The position numbers were made by a program, and so were the translations under genes. This document shows, in pieces, positions 26,043 through 36,238 of a stretch of 64,000 bases of DNA. The stretch's first letter is position 1; each line of letters begins with the position of its first letter. Below the pieces are notes generated by a model that was given only the letters and a program-made list of their open reading frames with translations, was not told the origin of the DNA and ran no database searches. This DNA comes from Chitinophaga agri (GTDB taxonomy: Bacteria; Bacteroidota; Bacteroidia; Chitinophagales; Chitinophagaceae), in NCBI RefSeq assembly GCF_010093065.1, contig NZ_CP048113.1, positions 7,210,001 through 7,274,000 of the forward strand. Direction: 5' to 3'.

Positions 26043-26432
26043 TCAGGAAGATAAGGGAGCCGTTTCCCGCATCCCGTTTTTGATGTTCATTCTGTGCATC
26101 ATTCCCCATTCGATCAGGGCCCTGATCACATTATCCAGGGTGCCGCTGTATTCGGTTAGTCCGTATGATACAATGGCAGGTGAACCTGGATGTACCGTCC
26201 GGCTGATAAATCCGTTCATCTCCATGTCTTTCAGTTCGTTAGATAATACCCGTGCAGATATGCCCTCGATATTGCGCTGGATATCATTGAATCTGTTATG
26301 CCCTTCGGATAGGGCCAGGATGATCCTGAGCTTCCATTTTCCGCCAATGGCATAGATGGCATCACTTAATGCCTGCAGGGCGGCGTTGCATTCTATCTTA
26401 GAGACAACAGGAGTGGTTGTAAATTGTGGCAT
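26043..26432 (-). CDS. HxlR family winged-helix transcriptional regulator
   Basis: Start at 26432 (MPQFTTTPVVSK), because a perfect TACCTTTG promoter box lies at 26455-26462 and the longer frame from 26486 would begin upstream of it and overlap the neighbouring gene. The 129-residue protein shows the HxlR pattern: C in IECNAALQALSDAIYAIGGKWKLRIILAL, FNDIQRNIEGISARVLSNELKDMEMNGFISRTV, then YGLTEYSGTLDNVIRALIEWG. HxlR proteins often respond to electrophiles or redox state; the single Cys near the start may be relevant. It forms a two-gene unit with the AraC regulator (2-nt gap). Confidence 0.92.
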   Translation of the reverse strand: MPQFTTTPVVSKIECNAALQALSDAIYAIGGKWKLRIILALSEGHNRFNDIQRNIEGISARVLSNELKDMEMNGFISRTVHPGSPAIVSYGLTEYSGTLDNVIRALIEWGMMHRMNIKNGMRETAPLSS

Positions 26433-26454
26433 CTTTCTCACATTTTCCGGTAAA

Positions 26455-26462
26455 CAAAGGTA
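26455..26462 (-). promoter_or_regulatory. -7 box TACCTTTG of the hxlR-araC operon
   Basis: A perfect TAnnTTTG box on the minus strand, 22 nt before the chosen HxlR start. It lies just inside the intergenic space before the membrane-protein gene's end. It decides the HxlR start. Confidence 0.65.
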
Positions 26463-26473
26463 CTCACTTTTTG

Positions 26474-27469
26474 TCAGCGATGGCATTTGATATCATAGAG
26501 CATCCTGCCGGGGCCGCCGTTCGTTTTCCGGACAAAATGGAGCTCCACTTCATAACCGGGAAGTACCTGGGTGCCGAGGTTCTCTATGGGACGCACGAGG
26601 TAAAGGCGGTCGGATATGCGGTAATATACATCCCCCGTACCCAGGCTGGGCTGCATGGTAGAGATGATCTCCGTCACTTTTCCCCGTACGATCGTCTTAC
26701 TTTCAGAGCGGGTATAGCTGTTATATACATAGTAAGCTGGTGTGGCGAGCAGGAAGAACGTCAGGTAGATGGCGGCGATCACAAAGTAGAGGTTAGCGTA
26801 GCTCCCTTTGGCGATACCGCCGACTAACAGGATAAGTGCCAGACCGGTACAGCCCGTGAGGAACAGTTTGATGAGGGTAGATTGCTTTTCCTTCATCAGC
26901 AGCATATCGTCAGCTGTGATCCTGGCTGTACTTTCCCTGCGATAGGTGTGTGGATATTCCGCTTTCAGGAGGATGTTACCGTCCATACTGACATGTAATA
27001 TAAGGTCATAGTTGGTCAGGCTGGAGATATTCCTCACAATCGCCTGATGACAGGTAGTCCGCTGTTCGAAGAAGAAACTTCTGTCTGGCAGGGCCGCCCT
27101 GACCTCAATGATGTCATTATGGTTACTGATATATTGGAGATCGCCCTTGGGAGTCGTCAGGATCGTCTTCAGGCGGAAACGTATGAGTTTTTTTCTTCCA
27201 CTCCGTAGACCACTTCTGCTGCGGTGCCTGATTTTGAGTGCGCTACGCCACATAAAGAAGCAGATGGCAAGCATGATGAACCAGGCAACGGAGACAGGGA
27301 TGTACACGCCGGCCTGTCTGCCGCAGAGTGCCATCAGGAGCAGCGACGCAAGGATCATTGTGGTCGCTGTGAATAATAAAAGCAGGAGCCAGCGTATACC
27401 CGTGATCCTGCCAGCCGTTGTAAGGAGCCGGATGTCTTCATTGGTAAGGGGACCTTCATCTTGTATCAT
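26474..27469 (-). CDS. Hypothetical integral membrane protein
   Basis: Start chosen at 27469 (MIQDEGPLTNEDIRLL). The longer frame from 27592 adds 41 residues of unlikely composition, and a TAACTTTA box lies at 27475-27482 just before the chosen ATG. The 331-residue product has two N-terminal helices (about 25-50 and 58-80: LLLLLFTATTMILASLLLMAL, VSVAWFIMLAICFFMW). A basic linker and a soluble beta region (about 100-190) follow, then two more helices (about 200-245) and a C-terminal beta domain ending YDIKCHR. The layout resembles DUF3592-like proteins but I cannot assign a family. It is followed after 41 nt by the hxlR-araC pair. Confidence 0.6.
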   Translation of the reverse strand: MIQDEGPLTNEDIRLLTTAGRITGIRWLLLLLFTATTMILASLLLMALCGRQAGVYIPVSVAWFIMLAICFFMWRSALKIRHRSRSGLRSGRKKLIRFRLKTILTTPKGDLQYISNHNDIIEVRAALPDRSFFFEQRTTCHQAIVRNISSLTNYDLILHVSMDGNILLKAEYPHTYRRESTARITADDMLLMKEKQSTLIKLFLTGCTGLALILLVGGIAKGSYANLYFVIAAIYLTFFLLATPAYYVYNSYTRSESKTIVRGKVTEIISTMQPSLGTGDVYYRISDRLYLVRPIENLGTQVLPGYEVELHFVRKTNGGPGRMLYDIKCHR

Positions 27470-27793
27470 GTTTCTAAAGTTAACGAAAAAGGAAGTTCGC
27501 CGGAAGGGGCTGATATAGTAACAGTGTCGGACCACAGGTGCAAGGCCGATCCGGGCCCGCGAAGTGTCGACGACCTGACGCAGGGAGGCCATTAGTACCC
27601 GATGACTGCTGGATTTTTCCGGACAGTCTGTTTTTTAGGGCATTGATTATCAGTGGTGTGATAGAAAAGATCGTTGGATTTTTTCAATGGGCCGGTCTGT
27701 TGCGGCCTGTTTACCCTATTTAATTATTTACTTTGACCTGCCACCTGGCAGCCTTATAACTGATATTCAAATACCCTCAAATAAAATTCCACT
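27470..27793. other. Divergent intergenic region
   Basis: It holds the probable minus-strand -7 box TAACTTTA (27475-27482) for the membrane protein. On the plus strand TTACTTTGACC (about 27728-27738) sits some 55 nt before the SGNH protein start. The rest shows no gene or strong hairpin. Confidence 0.35.
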
Positions 27794-30700
27794 ATGAAAA
27801 GACGACTACTTTATCTGTTGATGCTCTGCCTGTGCACTATAGGCACCTCAGCACAGGCGCTCAAAACCTTTTATGTCGATTTTGGTCCCAATGATGTAAC
27901 CAATGGTAATGTCACGGCCAGCCCCGATGGCAATGGTAACTACTGGAACAATGTGACCAATACCGCTACAACAGCGCCTGCGGTATACCTGTTGACGAAC
28001 AGGAACGCTTCATCAGGCGCCTGTATCAACATTACCGCTGGTTTTAGTTCCAATGGGATCAACAATGGCGGATTACTGGCGCCTAATGCGGCACTCCTGA
28101 ATGATTTCGCGATCAATACCGCTACGCAGGATTATTTCCATACAGATAATACCGCTGGTTTTATCATCAGGGGACTGGACGTCAGTAAGGGATATGTATT
28201 TTATTTTTTTGCTACCCGCAATGACCCTGAAGTGCGTAAATCCAGTTATACACTCACTGGTAAAACAACCTATAGCGCCACCCTGCAAACGTCAGGAACC
28301 AATTTAGGTGGAACGGGGTATAATGGTAACAACAGCACCGTTCTGGCAACCACTACGCTGTCACCTGACGTAAAAGGTCAGATAGCGGTTACGGTTAAAC
28401 GGGAGCAGGGCGCTTTCGCCTATATCGGTGCACTGAAAATAGAGGAAGTCGCTTTACCCATTACTGCTTTGAAAACCGCCTTCATTGATTTTGGACCGAA
28501 TGACGTAGTCAACGGGAATGTAACGCCTGGTCCGGATGTAAATGGGAACTACTGGAATAATGTGACGAATACAGGTGTCACAGCTACCCCCGTGAACCTG
28601 GCCGACAAAGCGAACGCGCCTACCGGTGCATATATCAGGATCCTATCCGGCTTTTCTTCGAATGGTATCCAGAACGGAGGGCTCTTATCCCCGAATCCGG
28701 CGTTATTAGGTGATGTGGCTATTCCTACCGCCACACAGGACTATTTTCATACGGATGCTTCCGCCACGCTTTCCATCCGGGGACTGGATAAAACGAAAGG
28801 GTATGTGTTTAATTTATTTGGCAGCAGGAATGATCCGGAGAAGCGGGTTACGACCTATGCATTGACGGGAGCTTCGTTTTATAACGGCACATTGCAGACA
28901 TCCGGGACAGATCTGGGAGGGACAGGATATCATGGAAATACCAAAACGGTCCTGACCACCGATATTATCATGCCTGATGATAATGGACATATCAATCTGA
29001 CAGTGACTAAAACAGAAGGGGCTTTTGGCTATCTGGGTGTGATGAAAATGAACCAGGTAGCACCAATAGCGTTCGAACCTTATTGTGTGACCAAGGATGC
29101 TTCCCGTATAGCTGTTATGGGGTCTTCTGTACCCTCAGGTACTGGCGCCACCAATAACCAGGGATATGCGCAGTTATATGCCCAGTTGCTGACTGCCAGG
29201 GCAAACAGCGGGGTAGGGCAATCCTGGAATGTGTCCAATATTTCAGTGCCTGGTAATAATACCCTGAGTGTGATCAACCGGTGGGATAAAGACTTATTAC
29301 CACTCTGCAGCAGGTATGTTATTTATGCGCTCTCATTAGGGAATGAAGGCATTACTACCGGCGGACAAGCCACTTTCAACCAGTTCAGGGACAACCTGAA
29401 ACTGCTGATAAATAAGGCCAGGCAGCAGGGTATTGAACCCATTATCACCAATTGCTACAGCCGGGAAGATTATACAGCGACAGAATACAATTACATCAAA
29501 CAGATGAATTTACTGATCCACTCCTGGAATGTAGCCAGTATAAATCTGTTAGGTGCACTGGACAACGGCGCCGGTAAGTGGGCCACAGGCTATAAAAGTG
29601 ATGACCTGCATCCTAATGATGCCGGACATGCGGAGTTTAAATATGCCATTGTGCCGTCCCTGTTTGATGCGATGAAAGCAGGCAAGCCCCAGCCATATAA
29701 AGTAGATGGTACACAGTTGAACCTAAGTCCGGCCAGCGGCTATAAACTGCAGATCAGGCCTGAGGAGGTCCTTCATTCTTTCACCTTGTCCTATGATATA
29801 CAAACGTCATCACCAGGAGAGATCACGGAATTAAGTACGGTTGCAGGGCAGCATAAATTAGTGATCAATGCAGCGGGTAAGATAGATTATTCTTCTGCCT
29901 CATCAGCGGGTATTCCCGGAGTGACGGTTGTTAGTAATAGCCAATGGCACAGGGTCACCCTGACACATTACTATGCGATGGGAAAGACATTCCTGTACGT
30001 GGATAAGGTACTGCAGGGGTCAATAGCAGAAAGGATCGTCACGACTGCCTTTGATCTGAATGGCGTAAATGCGCCTGCTGCCAGTTACAGGACTTTGCAG
30101 CTCCATCGTTCAGGTATGGTGGCTGAAGAGATCAACGCCATGGCAGATGGGAACCTGCTGAAGTCGAGTCTGGAAATATACGCGCCGCTGGATGGTGCTA
30201 ATGTATTCAGTGCAGATCCACTCGTGAATCTGGCGCAGAGCACCAACAAGGTGACAAAGGTAAACCTGATCGCAGGGACCTACTATATCCAGAACCGCTT
30301 CAGTAATTTGTACATGGATGTGGATGATAATCTGATTACGCAGGATGGCGGGAATATGCAGCAATGGGGCTTTATGGGGACCACTAATCAGCAGTTCACT
30401 TTCACGCATCTCGGTAATGACGTCTACAGGATCATCTGTGTTAAATCAGGCCGGTCCATGGATGTATCTGCTGCAGGTACTGCGGATGGCGCTAATGTGC
30501 AGCAATGGGGATATGTGGGTGGCGCGAATCAGCAGTTCTTTATGGTACCTGTTGATGGCGATTATTATAAAATAGTGGCAAAGCATAGTGGTAAGCTGGT
30601 AGAGGTGTCTGATTTCAGTACGGAGAATGGGGCGAATGTACAGCAATGGACGGATGTGAATCAGCTCAGTGGACAGTGGAAACTGGTAAGGCCGGCAATG

Positions 30701-30961
30701 GCGATGGTAGCGGCAGTGGACAGTACATACAGGAGAGCAGAGGAGACAGGTATGATTGTGTATCCGAATCCGGCAGTGACGAGATTGTATATTGGCGGGG
30801 TTAAAGAGGCGGTAGCGATCAGGGTGTATGATAGTAGCGGACAGTTACAGTTGTCAGCCCGGGGGATGTCTGTAGCAGTGGACCGGCTGCGTCCCGGTGT
30901 GTATTTTGTGCAGGTGAAGTTAAATGGCAGGTACCAGGTGCTGAAGTTTGTTAAACAATAG
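27794..30961 (+). CDS. Modular secreted SGNH hydrolase with ricin-type lectin domain and T9SS sorting domain
   Basis: A 1055-residue secreted protein. Signal peptide 1-21. Two tandem copies of an about 200-residue beta domain follow (from 24 and 228), each opening FxDFGPND and GNYWNNVTN. An SGNH/GDSL esterase domain (about 433-625) shows block I VMGSSVPSGTG (S445 nucleophile), block III YALSLGNEG and block V DDLHPNDAGH (D603, H606). A laminin-G-like beta-sandwich (about 640-820) follows. A ricin-type trefoil (about 838-965) has three QQW repeats. The end (about 985-1055, VYPNPAVTRLYI ... GVYFVQVKLNG) is a T9SS type A sorting domain. It would be displayed or released as a sugar-binding carbohydrate esterase. 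The duplicated N-terminal domain is not recognised. Confidence 0.85.
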   Translation: MKRRLLYLLMLCLCTIGTSAQALKTFYVDFGPNDVTNGNVTASPDGNGNYWNNVTNTATTAPAVYLLTNRNASSGACINITAGFSSNGINNGGLLAPNAALLNDFAINTATQDYFHTDNTAGFIIRGLDVSKGYVFYFFATRNDPEVRKSSYTLTGKTTYSATLQTSGTNLGGTGYNGNNSTVLATTTLSPDVKGQIAVTVKREQGAFAYIGALKIEEVALPITALKTAFIDFGPNDVVNGNVTPGPDVNGNYWNNVTNTGVTATPVNLADKANAPTGAYIRILSGFSSNGIQNGGLLSPNPALLGDVAIPTATQDYFHTDASATLSIRGLDKTKGYVFNLFGSRNDPEKRVTTYALTGASFYNGTLQTSGTDLGGTGYHGNTKTVLTTDIIMPDDNGHINLTVTKTEGAFGYLGVMKMNQVAPIAFEPYCVTKDASRIAVMGSSVPSGTGATNNQGYAQLYAQLLTARANSGVGQSWNVSNISVPGNNTLSVINRWDKDLLPLCSRYVIYALSLGNEGITTGGQATFNQFRDNLKLLINKARQQGIEPIITNCYSREDYTATEYNYIKQMNLLIHSWNVASINLLGALDNGAGKWATGYKSDDLHPNDAGHAEFKYAIVPSLFDAMKAGKPQPYKVDGTQLNLSPASGYKLQIRPEEVLHSFTLSYDIQTSSPGEITELSTVAGQHKLVINAAGKIDYSSASSAGIPGVTVVSNSQWHRVTLTHYYAMGKTFLYVDKVLQGSIAERIVTTAFDLNGVNAPAASYRTLQLHRSGMVAEEINAMADGNLLKSSLEIYAPLDGANVFSADPLVNLAQSTNKVTKVNLIAGTYYIQNRFSNLYMDVDDNLITQDGGNMQQWGFMGTTNQQFTFTHLGNDVYRIICVKSGRSMDVSAAGTADGANVQQWGYVGGANQQFFMVPVDGDYYKIVAKHSGKLVEVSDFSTENGANVQQWTDVNQLSGQWKLVRPAMAMVAAVDSTYRRAEETGMIVYPNPAVTRLYIGGVKEAVAIRVYDSSGQLQLSARGMSVAVDRLRPGVYFVQVKLNGRYQVLKFVKQ

Positions 30962-31131
30962 CCGGTTATTATGAAAAGCCGTTATAACGCTGTTCGTAAT
31001 CTCCGGTATCTACACGTCATGCATCTGCGTCTTTCACGGTACCTGTTATTACCGGACCTTCCGTTTGTTACGGTTGCTATTGTCAACTAAGTTGAGTACC
31101 GGGTACATATCTGTTTTGTGAAACAACTTAC

Positions 31132-31151
31132 ACTGTTGCCATAGCAACAGT
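31132..31151. repeat. Hairpin in the 0.5-kb gap after the SGNH gene
   Basis: ACTGTTGC (31132-31139) and GCAACAGT (31144-31151) pair exactly around CATA. Smaller palindromes lie at 31083-31095 and about 31098-31108. No gene was found in 30962-31463; the right end holds a strong promoter. Confidence 0.4.
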
Positions 31152-31412
31152 CGGTCAATCCGCTACAAGATGAGTATTGACAGGCTATTGTCTGTGTCTC
31201 AGCATATTTATTCGGAACTTATATGAGTGGAAAATAACAGCAATGTCTTAAAAAAAGATAAGCCGCCCTATAAAGAGCAGCTGTCTGATATCCCTATACC
31301 TATGAAATATATGGCTGTAAGATATAAAAGAGGAGCATCGAAATGGTTAATGACTCGTTAATAAAACCAAAATTCTTTCCGTCTGGGTATTGTCATGTTA
31401 TAGCCTATTGGT

Positions 31413-31443
31413 TTTGTAGGGTAGTCTGAAGCCATTACCTTTG
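31413..31443 (+). promoter_or_regulatory. Complete Bacteroidota promoter of the amino-acid permease
   Basis: TTTG at 31413-31416 and TACCTTTG at 31436-31443 are separated by exactly 19 nt, matching the known TTTG-N19-TAnnTTTG architecture. It predicts a transcript start near 31450, about 14 nt before the GTG start codon. It is the clearest promoter in the window. Confidence 0.8.
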
Positions 31444-31463
31444 CAGCCAAACCAACTTTACCT

Positions 31464-32906
31464 GTGATTAAAAAATCGATAGAGAGTCTTCAGCAGGAAG
31501 CCGCCAGGAGCGGAGCCAATACACTTAAACGCAATCTTGGAGGTATTAACCTCATTGCCATAGGGATCGGTGTTATCATTGGTGCAGGTCTTTTTTCCCT
31601 GACCGGGATCGCTGCCGCTAATAATACGGGCCCGGCCGTTATCCTGTCTTTTCTGCTGGCAGCTGTCGGCTGTGCATTCAGTGCCCTTTGTTATGCTGAA
31701 CTGGCTTCTATGGTGCCTGTAGCCGGTAGTGCATATACGTATGCCTATGCGACCATGGGCGAACTGTTTGCCTGGATCATCGGTTGGGACCTGGTACTGG
31801 AATACTCCGTAGGTGCTGCTACAGTAGGTATCAGCTGGTCCAAATACCTGGTCACTTTTCTGGGTAAATTCAATATTCACCTGCCGGCGCAACTGATCAC
31901 GTCTCCATTTGAAACAGTCAGGCTGGCCGACGGATCGCTTATACATGGCTATATCAACCTGCCTGCAGTGCTCATCATCGTCTTTATCACTGCTATCATT
32001 ATTTTTGGCACCAGGGGTTCCGCATTGTTCAACGCTATCGTAGTAGCGCTTAAAATCAGTGTGGTACTGGTGTTTATCGCGCTGGGCTGGCATTATATCA
32101 ACCCGGAGAACTACAAGCCGTTTATTCCTGCCAATACCGGAGAGTTCGGACATTTTGGTCTGAGCGGTATCCTGAGAGGGGCCGGTGTTGTCTTCTTTGT
32201 CTTTATCGGTTTTGATATCGTAGCCACGATGGCCCAGGAAACTAAGAATCCCAGGCGTAATATGCCGGTAGGTATCCTGGGGTCACTGATCGTATGTACC
32301 ATCCTTTTCATTCTGTTTGGATATGTCATGACAGGCCTGGCTCACTATACCGAGTTTAAGGATAATGCAGCCCCTGTTGCTGTCGCCATTGCACATACGC
32401 CTTATGAGTGGCTGTTCCTGGCTGTTATTGCCGCGATCCTTATCGGATATACTTCAGTGATACTTGTGGACCTGCTGGGTCAGTCCCGTGTGTTCTACAC
32501 TATGAGTAAGGATGGCTTACTCCCGCCGGTGTTCTCCGTGCTGCATCCGAAATTCGCTACTCCGTATAAATCCAATATAGTGCTCTGTATCTTTATCAGC
32601 CTGTTCGCCGGACTGGTACCTATTCATGTCGTGGGAGAGATGACCAGTATCGGTACCCTGCTGGCGTTTGTGATGGTATGCCTGGCGGTGATCATCCTGC
32701 GTAAGGAACAGCCTAACCTTCCCAGGGCGTTCAAAACACCATGGGTGCCTGTTATACCTATCCTGGGCATTCTGACGTGCCTGCTGATGATGTTCTCCCT
32801 GCCAGTGGACACCTGGATCAGGCTGATCGTATGGCTGCTGATCGGGTTCGCTATTTATTTCGGTTATGGCCGTAAACACAGTACTGCCCGCAGAGGAATG
32901 AACTAA
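31464..32906 (+). CDS. Amino-acid permease, APC superfamily (cationic amino-acid transporter type)
   Basis: A 480-residue inner-membrane transporter starting at GTG. The N-terminal helix motif GGINLIAIGIGVIIGAGLFSLTGIAA is the APC helix 1 substrate-binding loop (G-I-G-A-G). About 12-13 helices follow. FVFIGFDIVATMAQETKNPRRNMPVGILGS is the conserved helix-6/loop segment of the CAT-like APC group. The size fits that group. It is expected to take up amino acids by proton or sodium coupling or exchange; the substrate cannot be read from sequence. It stands alone behind a complete promoter, about 100 bp before the protease gene. Confidence 0.9.
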   Translation: MIKKSIESLQQEAARSGANTLKRNLGGINLIAIGIGVIIGAGLFSLTGIAAANNTGPAVILSFLLAAVGCAFSALCYAELASMVPVAGSAYTYAYATMGELFAWIIGWDLVLEYSVGAATVGISWSKYLVTFLGKFNIHLPAQLITSPFETVRLADGSLIHGYINLPAVLIIVFITAIIIFGTRGSALFNAIVVALKISVVLVFIALGWHYINPENYKPFIPANTGEFGHFGLSGILRGAGVVFFVFIGFDIVATMAQETKNPRRNMPVGILGSLIVCTILFILFGYVMTGLAHYTEFKDNAAPVAVAIAHTPYEWLFLAVIAAILIGYTSVILVDLLGQSRVFYTMSKDGLLPPVFSVLHPKFATPYKSNIVLCIFISLFAGLVPIHVVGEMTSIGTLLAFVMVCLAVIILRKEQPNLPRAFKTPWVPVIPILGILTCLLMMFSLPVDTWIRLIVWLLIGFAIYFGYGRKHSTARRGMN

Positions 32907-33007
32907 TAACAATAAAGTTATCAGGAGAGATCGCCTTTTATCATTTCCCCTCATGAACTCGTTGCTGCATTTGCTATCTTGAGTAGCGAATTAACAGCAG
33001 CCTATTT

Positions 33008-36000
33008 ATGAGAAAATTACTACTTGCACTAACCATGTGCTGTGCCTATGGTGTTAGCCACGCACAGGAAAACCCACAATGGTTACGATACCCTGCCATC
33101 TCTCCTGATGGTAAAACAATTGCGTTTGGTTACAAGGGAGACATTTACCGTGTAGATGCCAATGGAGGGGTGGCCATTCCTGTCACTATCCACGAAGCAC
33201 ATGACATGATGCCCGTGTGGAGCCATGATGGTAAATACCTCGCTTTTGCCAGTGACCGCTACGGCAACTTTGATGTATTCGTTATGCCTGCCTCCGGCGG
33301 TACACCCGTTCGGCTGACCTACAACAGCGCCGGTGATTTTCCTTACGACTTTACTCCTGATAACAAACAGGTGCTTTACGGCAGCTCCCGTAATGCACCT
33401 GCTGCCAGTGTCCGCTTCAGTTCCGGACTGTTTGCCAATCTCTATACAGTGCCTGTTACAGGTGGTCGCTCCCTGCTGGTGACTGCCGCCGGTGCAGAAA
33501 ATGCACACTACAATGCTAAAGGCACACAGATCATTTTCCAGGACAGGAAAGGGTATGAAGATCCATGGCGTAAACACCATGTGTCCGCCGTTACCAGAGA
33601 TATCTGGGTATACGATATTGCTGCAAAAAGCTACAAACAGGTATCCGGCTATGAAGGGGAAGACCGCGAGCCGCTCTTCTCGGGCGACAATGATATCTTC
33701 TACCTGAGTGAGAAAGGCGGCATTGCCCAGAATATCTTCAAAGCCTCTGCTACCGACAAAAGCAAAATGCAGCAGCTGACCCGCTTTGAGAAAAATCCGG
33801 TAAGACACCTGTCAAAGTCGGATGACAACCTGCTGTGCTTCACCTGGAATGGTGAGATCTATACCATGAAAGAAGGTCAGCAGCCAAAGAAACTCGCTGT
33901 TCAGGTATTTAATGATGGTCGTTCTTCCGTTACCAAACCTATTCCTGTTACTGGTAACGTCACTGAATTTGCTATGCGTCCTGATGGTAAGGAAATGGCG
34001 TTCGTGGCACGTGGTGAGGTCTTTGTGACCAGCGTGGAAGGCAATCTGACCAAACGTATCACCAATACCCCGCAGCAGGAACGTTCCGTTGCCTGGTCGC
34101 CCGATGGTAAGAAGCTGGTATATGCTGCGGAAAGAAATGGTAACTGGGATGTTTACCAAACCACCATCGTACGTTCCGAAGAGCCTTATTTCTTCGCTTC
34201 CACACTGCTGAAAGAGGAACCGCTTATCGCTACTGAGGCAGAAGAGTTTCAGCCGGTTTTCTCCCCCGATGGGAAAGAGATCGCTTTCGTAGAAGACCGT
34301 AACGTACTGCGTGTGTATAATATCGCGTCTAAAAAGAGCCGTACCCTGTTGCCTGCCGGCCGTAACTTCTCTTACTCTGATGGTGACTGGGAATTTGCCT
34401 GGAGCCCTGACAGTAAGTGGATCGTTACTGACGACCACCAGGGTTATTTCAATGTGACCAACGCCGGGATCATCCCTGCTGATGGTAAAGGGCAGACCAT
34501 CTATCCTGTGTTGAGCGGCTTCGGTGAGAACAATACCAAATGGGCTGCCGACGGTAAGATCATGACCTGGCTGAGTGACCGTGACGGTCGCCGCGGACTG
34601 GCGCGTCAGGGCAGCCGCGAAGTAGATGTCTTCGGTGTGTTCTTTGATCAGGAAGCTTACGATAGATTCAAACTGTCTAAAGATGAATTTAACCTTCTCA
34701 AAGAAAAGGAAGACAGCTCGAAGAAAAAGGATACTACCGCCGCTAAGAAAGATAGTGCTGCACCGAAAAAGCCGTTTAATCCGGATTTCTCTAACCTGGA
34801 CAGCCGGACGGTCCGCTTCACGATCAACAGTGCCTCTATAGGCGACTACGTATTGAACAGCGACGCCAGCAAGATCTTCTACATGGCTGCTTTTGAGAAA
34901 GGTTATGACCTGTGGGTAACAGAGCCCAGAACAGGTGAGACCAAGATCCTCGCAAAGCTGGGTGGTAGTCCTGGTAGCATTGCACTGAGCAAAGACGGTA
35001 ATACCTTATTTGTAAGCAATCGTGGCAGCGTTGTAAAAGTAGATGCATCTTCCGGTAAGATCACTCCGGTGACTATCAGTACTGAGTTTGTACTGGACCA
35101 GGAAGCTGAGCGCCGTTACATCTATGAGCATGCATGGAAACAGGTGATTGACAAGTTCTATGCGCCTGCTGAACTGAAACAGATCGGATGGGAAGCCTAT
35201 GCGAAGAACTACGAGCGCTTCCTGCCTTATATCAGTAATAACTATGACTTCCAGGAACTGCTGAGTGAACTACTCGGAGAACTGAACGCTTCCCATACCG
35301 GTGGTCGCTTCTATAGTAGTCGTTCTGATGGTGATAATACCGCTGCGCTGGGTCTGTTGTATGATGAGACTTACACCAGCAATGGTCTGAAAGTAGATGA
35401 GGTGATCGCTGGCGGTCCGTTTGACAAGGCATTCAGCAAGCTCAGAAAGGGCAATATTATTGAGCGTATCGACGGTGAAGAAGTGACTGCACAGAAAGAC
35501 TGGGCAGTTTTCCTGAACCGCAAGACAGGCAATAATGTCCTGGTGAGCATCTATGATCCTGCTACCAGTAAACGCTGGGATGAATCAGTAAAACCAATCT
35601 CTAACGGAGAGGAAAGTAGTCTGATGTACAAGCGCTGGGTGAATAACATGCGTAACATGGTAGATAAGCTCAGCGGTGGTAAAGTTGGCTATGTACACGT
35701 ACAGGGTATGAACGACGCGAGCTATCGTTCTGTATATGATGAAGTGATGGGTAAGAACAGAGAGAAACAGGCACTGATCGTAGATACCCGCTTTAATGGT
35801 GGTGGATGGCTGCATGATGACCTGTATAATTTCCTTGGTGGAAAGGCCTATATGAACTTCGCACCGCAGGGACAGCGTACAAAAGCATACGAACCTCAGA
35901 CCCGCTGGACACGCCCAAGCTGTGTACTGATGGGAGAGGGTAACTATAGCGACGCGCATATCTTCCCATTCATTTACAAACAGGATAACCTGGGTAAACT

Positions 36001-36238
36001 CATCGGTATGCCGGTAGCTGGTACAGGTACTGCTGTATGGTGGGAAAGACAGATTGACCAGTCCCTGGTATTTGGTATTCCGATGGTGGCTACTTTCGGT
36101 AAAACAGGTGATCATCCGCTGGAAAATATGCAGCTTGAACCAGATATCCGTGTACCACTGCGCTATGAAGATGCATTTAGCGGAAAGGATAATCAGCTGG
36201 AAGCAGCGGTTACAGAAATGCTGAAAGAGATTAAATGA
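33008..36238 (+). CDS. Tricorn-like S41 family peptidase with beta-propeller domains
   Basis: A 1076-residue protein with a signal peptide (1-20, SHAQ), so probably periplasmic or surface-located. Residues about 25-330 and 330-700 form WD40/PD40-like propellers with repeated SPDGK motifs. A Lys-rich linker lies near 565-595. The protease part has the helical core around H763 in LNASHTGG, a PDZ domain (about 785-860: AGGPFDKAFSKLRKGNIIERIDGEEV) and the S41 core with DTRFNGGGW and GEGNYSDAH (S981, D982). These match the tricorn catalytic His/Ser-Asp layout. It likely degrades peptides that pass through the propellers. It is monocistronic, with a clear terminator. Confidence 0.9.
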   Translation: MRKLLLALTMCCAYGVSHAQENPQWLRYPAISPDGKTIAFGYKGDIYRVDANGGVAIPVTIHEAHDMMPVWSHDGKYLAFASDRYGNFDVFVMPASGGTPVRLTYNSAGDFPYDFTPDNKQVLYGSSRNAPAASVRFSSGLFANLYTVPVTGGRSLLVTAAGAENAHYNAKGTQIIFQDRKGYEDPWRKHHVSAVTRDIWVYDIAAKSYKQVSGYEGEDREPLFSGDNDIFYLSEKGGIAQNIFKASATDKSKMQQLTRFEKNPVRHLSKSDDNLLCFTWNGEIYTMKEGQQPKKLAVQVFNDGRSSVTKPIPVTGNVTEFAMRPDGKEMAFVARGEVFVTSVEGNLTKRITNTPQQERSVAWSPDGKKLVYAAERNGNWDVYQTTIVRSEEPYFFASTLLKEEPLIATEAEEFQPVFSPDGKEIAFVEDRNVLRVYNIASKKSRTLLPAGRNFSYSDGDWEFAWSPDSKWIVTDDHQGYFNVTNAGIIPADGKGQTIYPVLSGFGENNTKWAADGKIMTWLSDRDGRRGLARQGSREVDVFGVFFDQEAYDRFKLSKDEFNLLKEKEDSSKKKDTTAAKKDSAAPKKPFNPDFSNLDSRTVRFTINSASIGDYVLNSDASKIFYMAAFEKGYDLWVTEPRTGETKILAKLGGSPGSIALSKDGNTLFVSNRGSVVKVDASSGKITPVTISTEFVLDQEAERRYIYEHAWKQVIDKFYAPAELKQIGWEAYAKNYERFLPYISNNYDFQELLSELLGELNASHTGGRFYSSRSDGDNTAALGLLYDETYTSNGLKVDEVIAGGPFDKAFSKLRKGNIIERIDGEEVTAQKDWAVFLNRKTGNNVLVSIYDPATSKRWDESVKPISNGEESSLMYKRWVNNMRNMVDKLSGGKVGYVHVQGMNDASYRSVYDEVMGKNREKQALIVDTRFNGGGWLHDDLYNFLGGKAYMNFAPQGQRTKAYEPQTRWTRPSCVLMGEGNYSDAHIFPFIYKQDNLGKLIGMPVAGTGTAVWWERQIDQSLVFGIPMVATFGKTGDHPLENMQLEPDIRVPLRYEDAFSGKDNQLEAAVTEMLKEIK

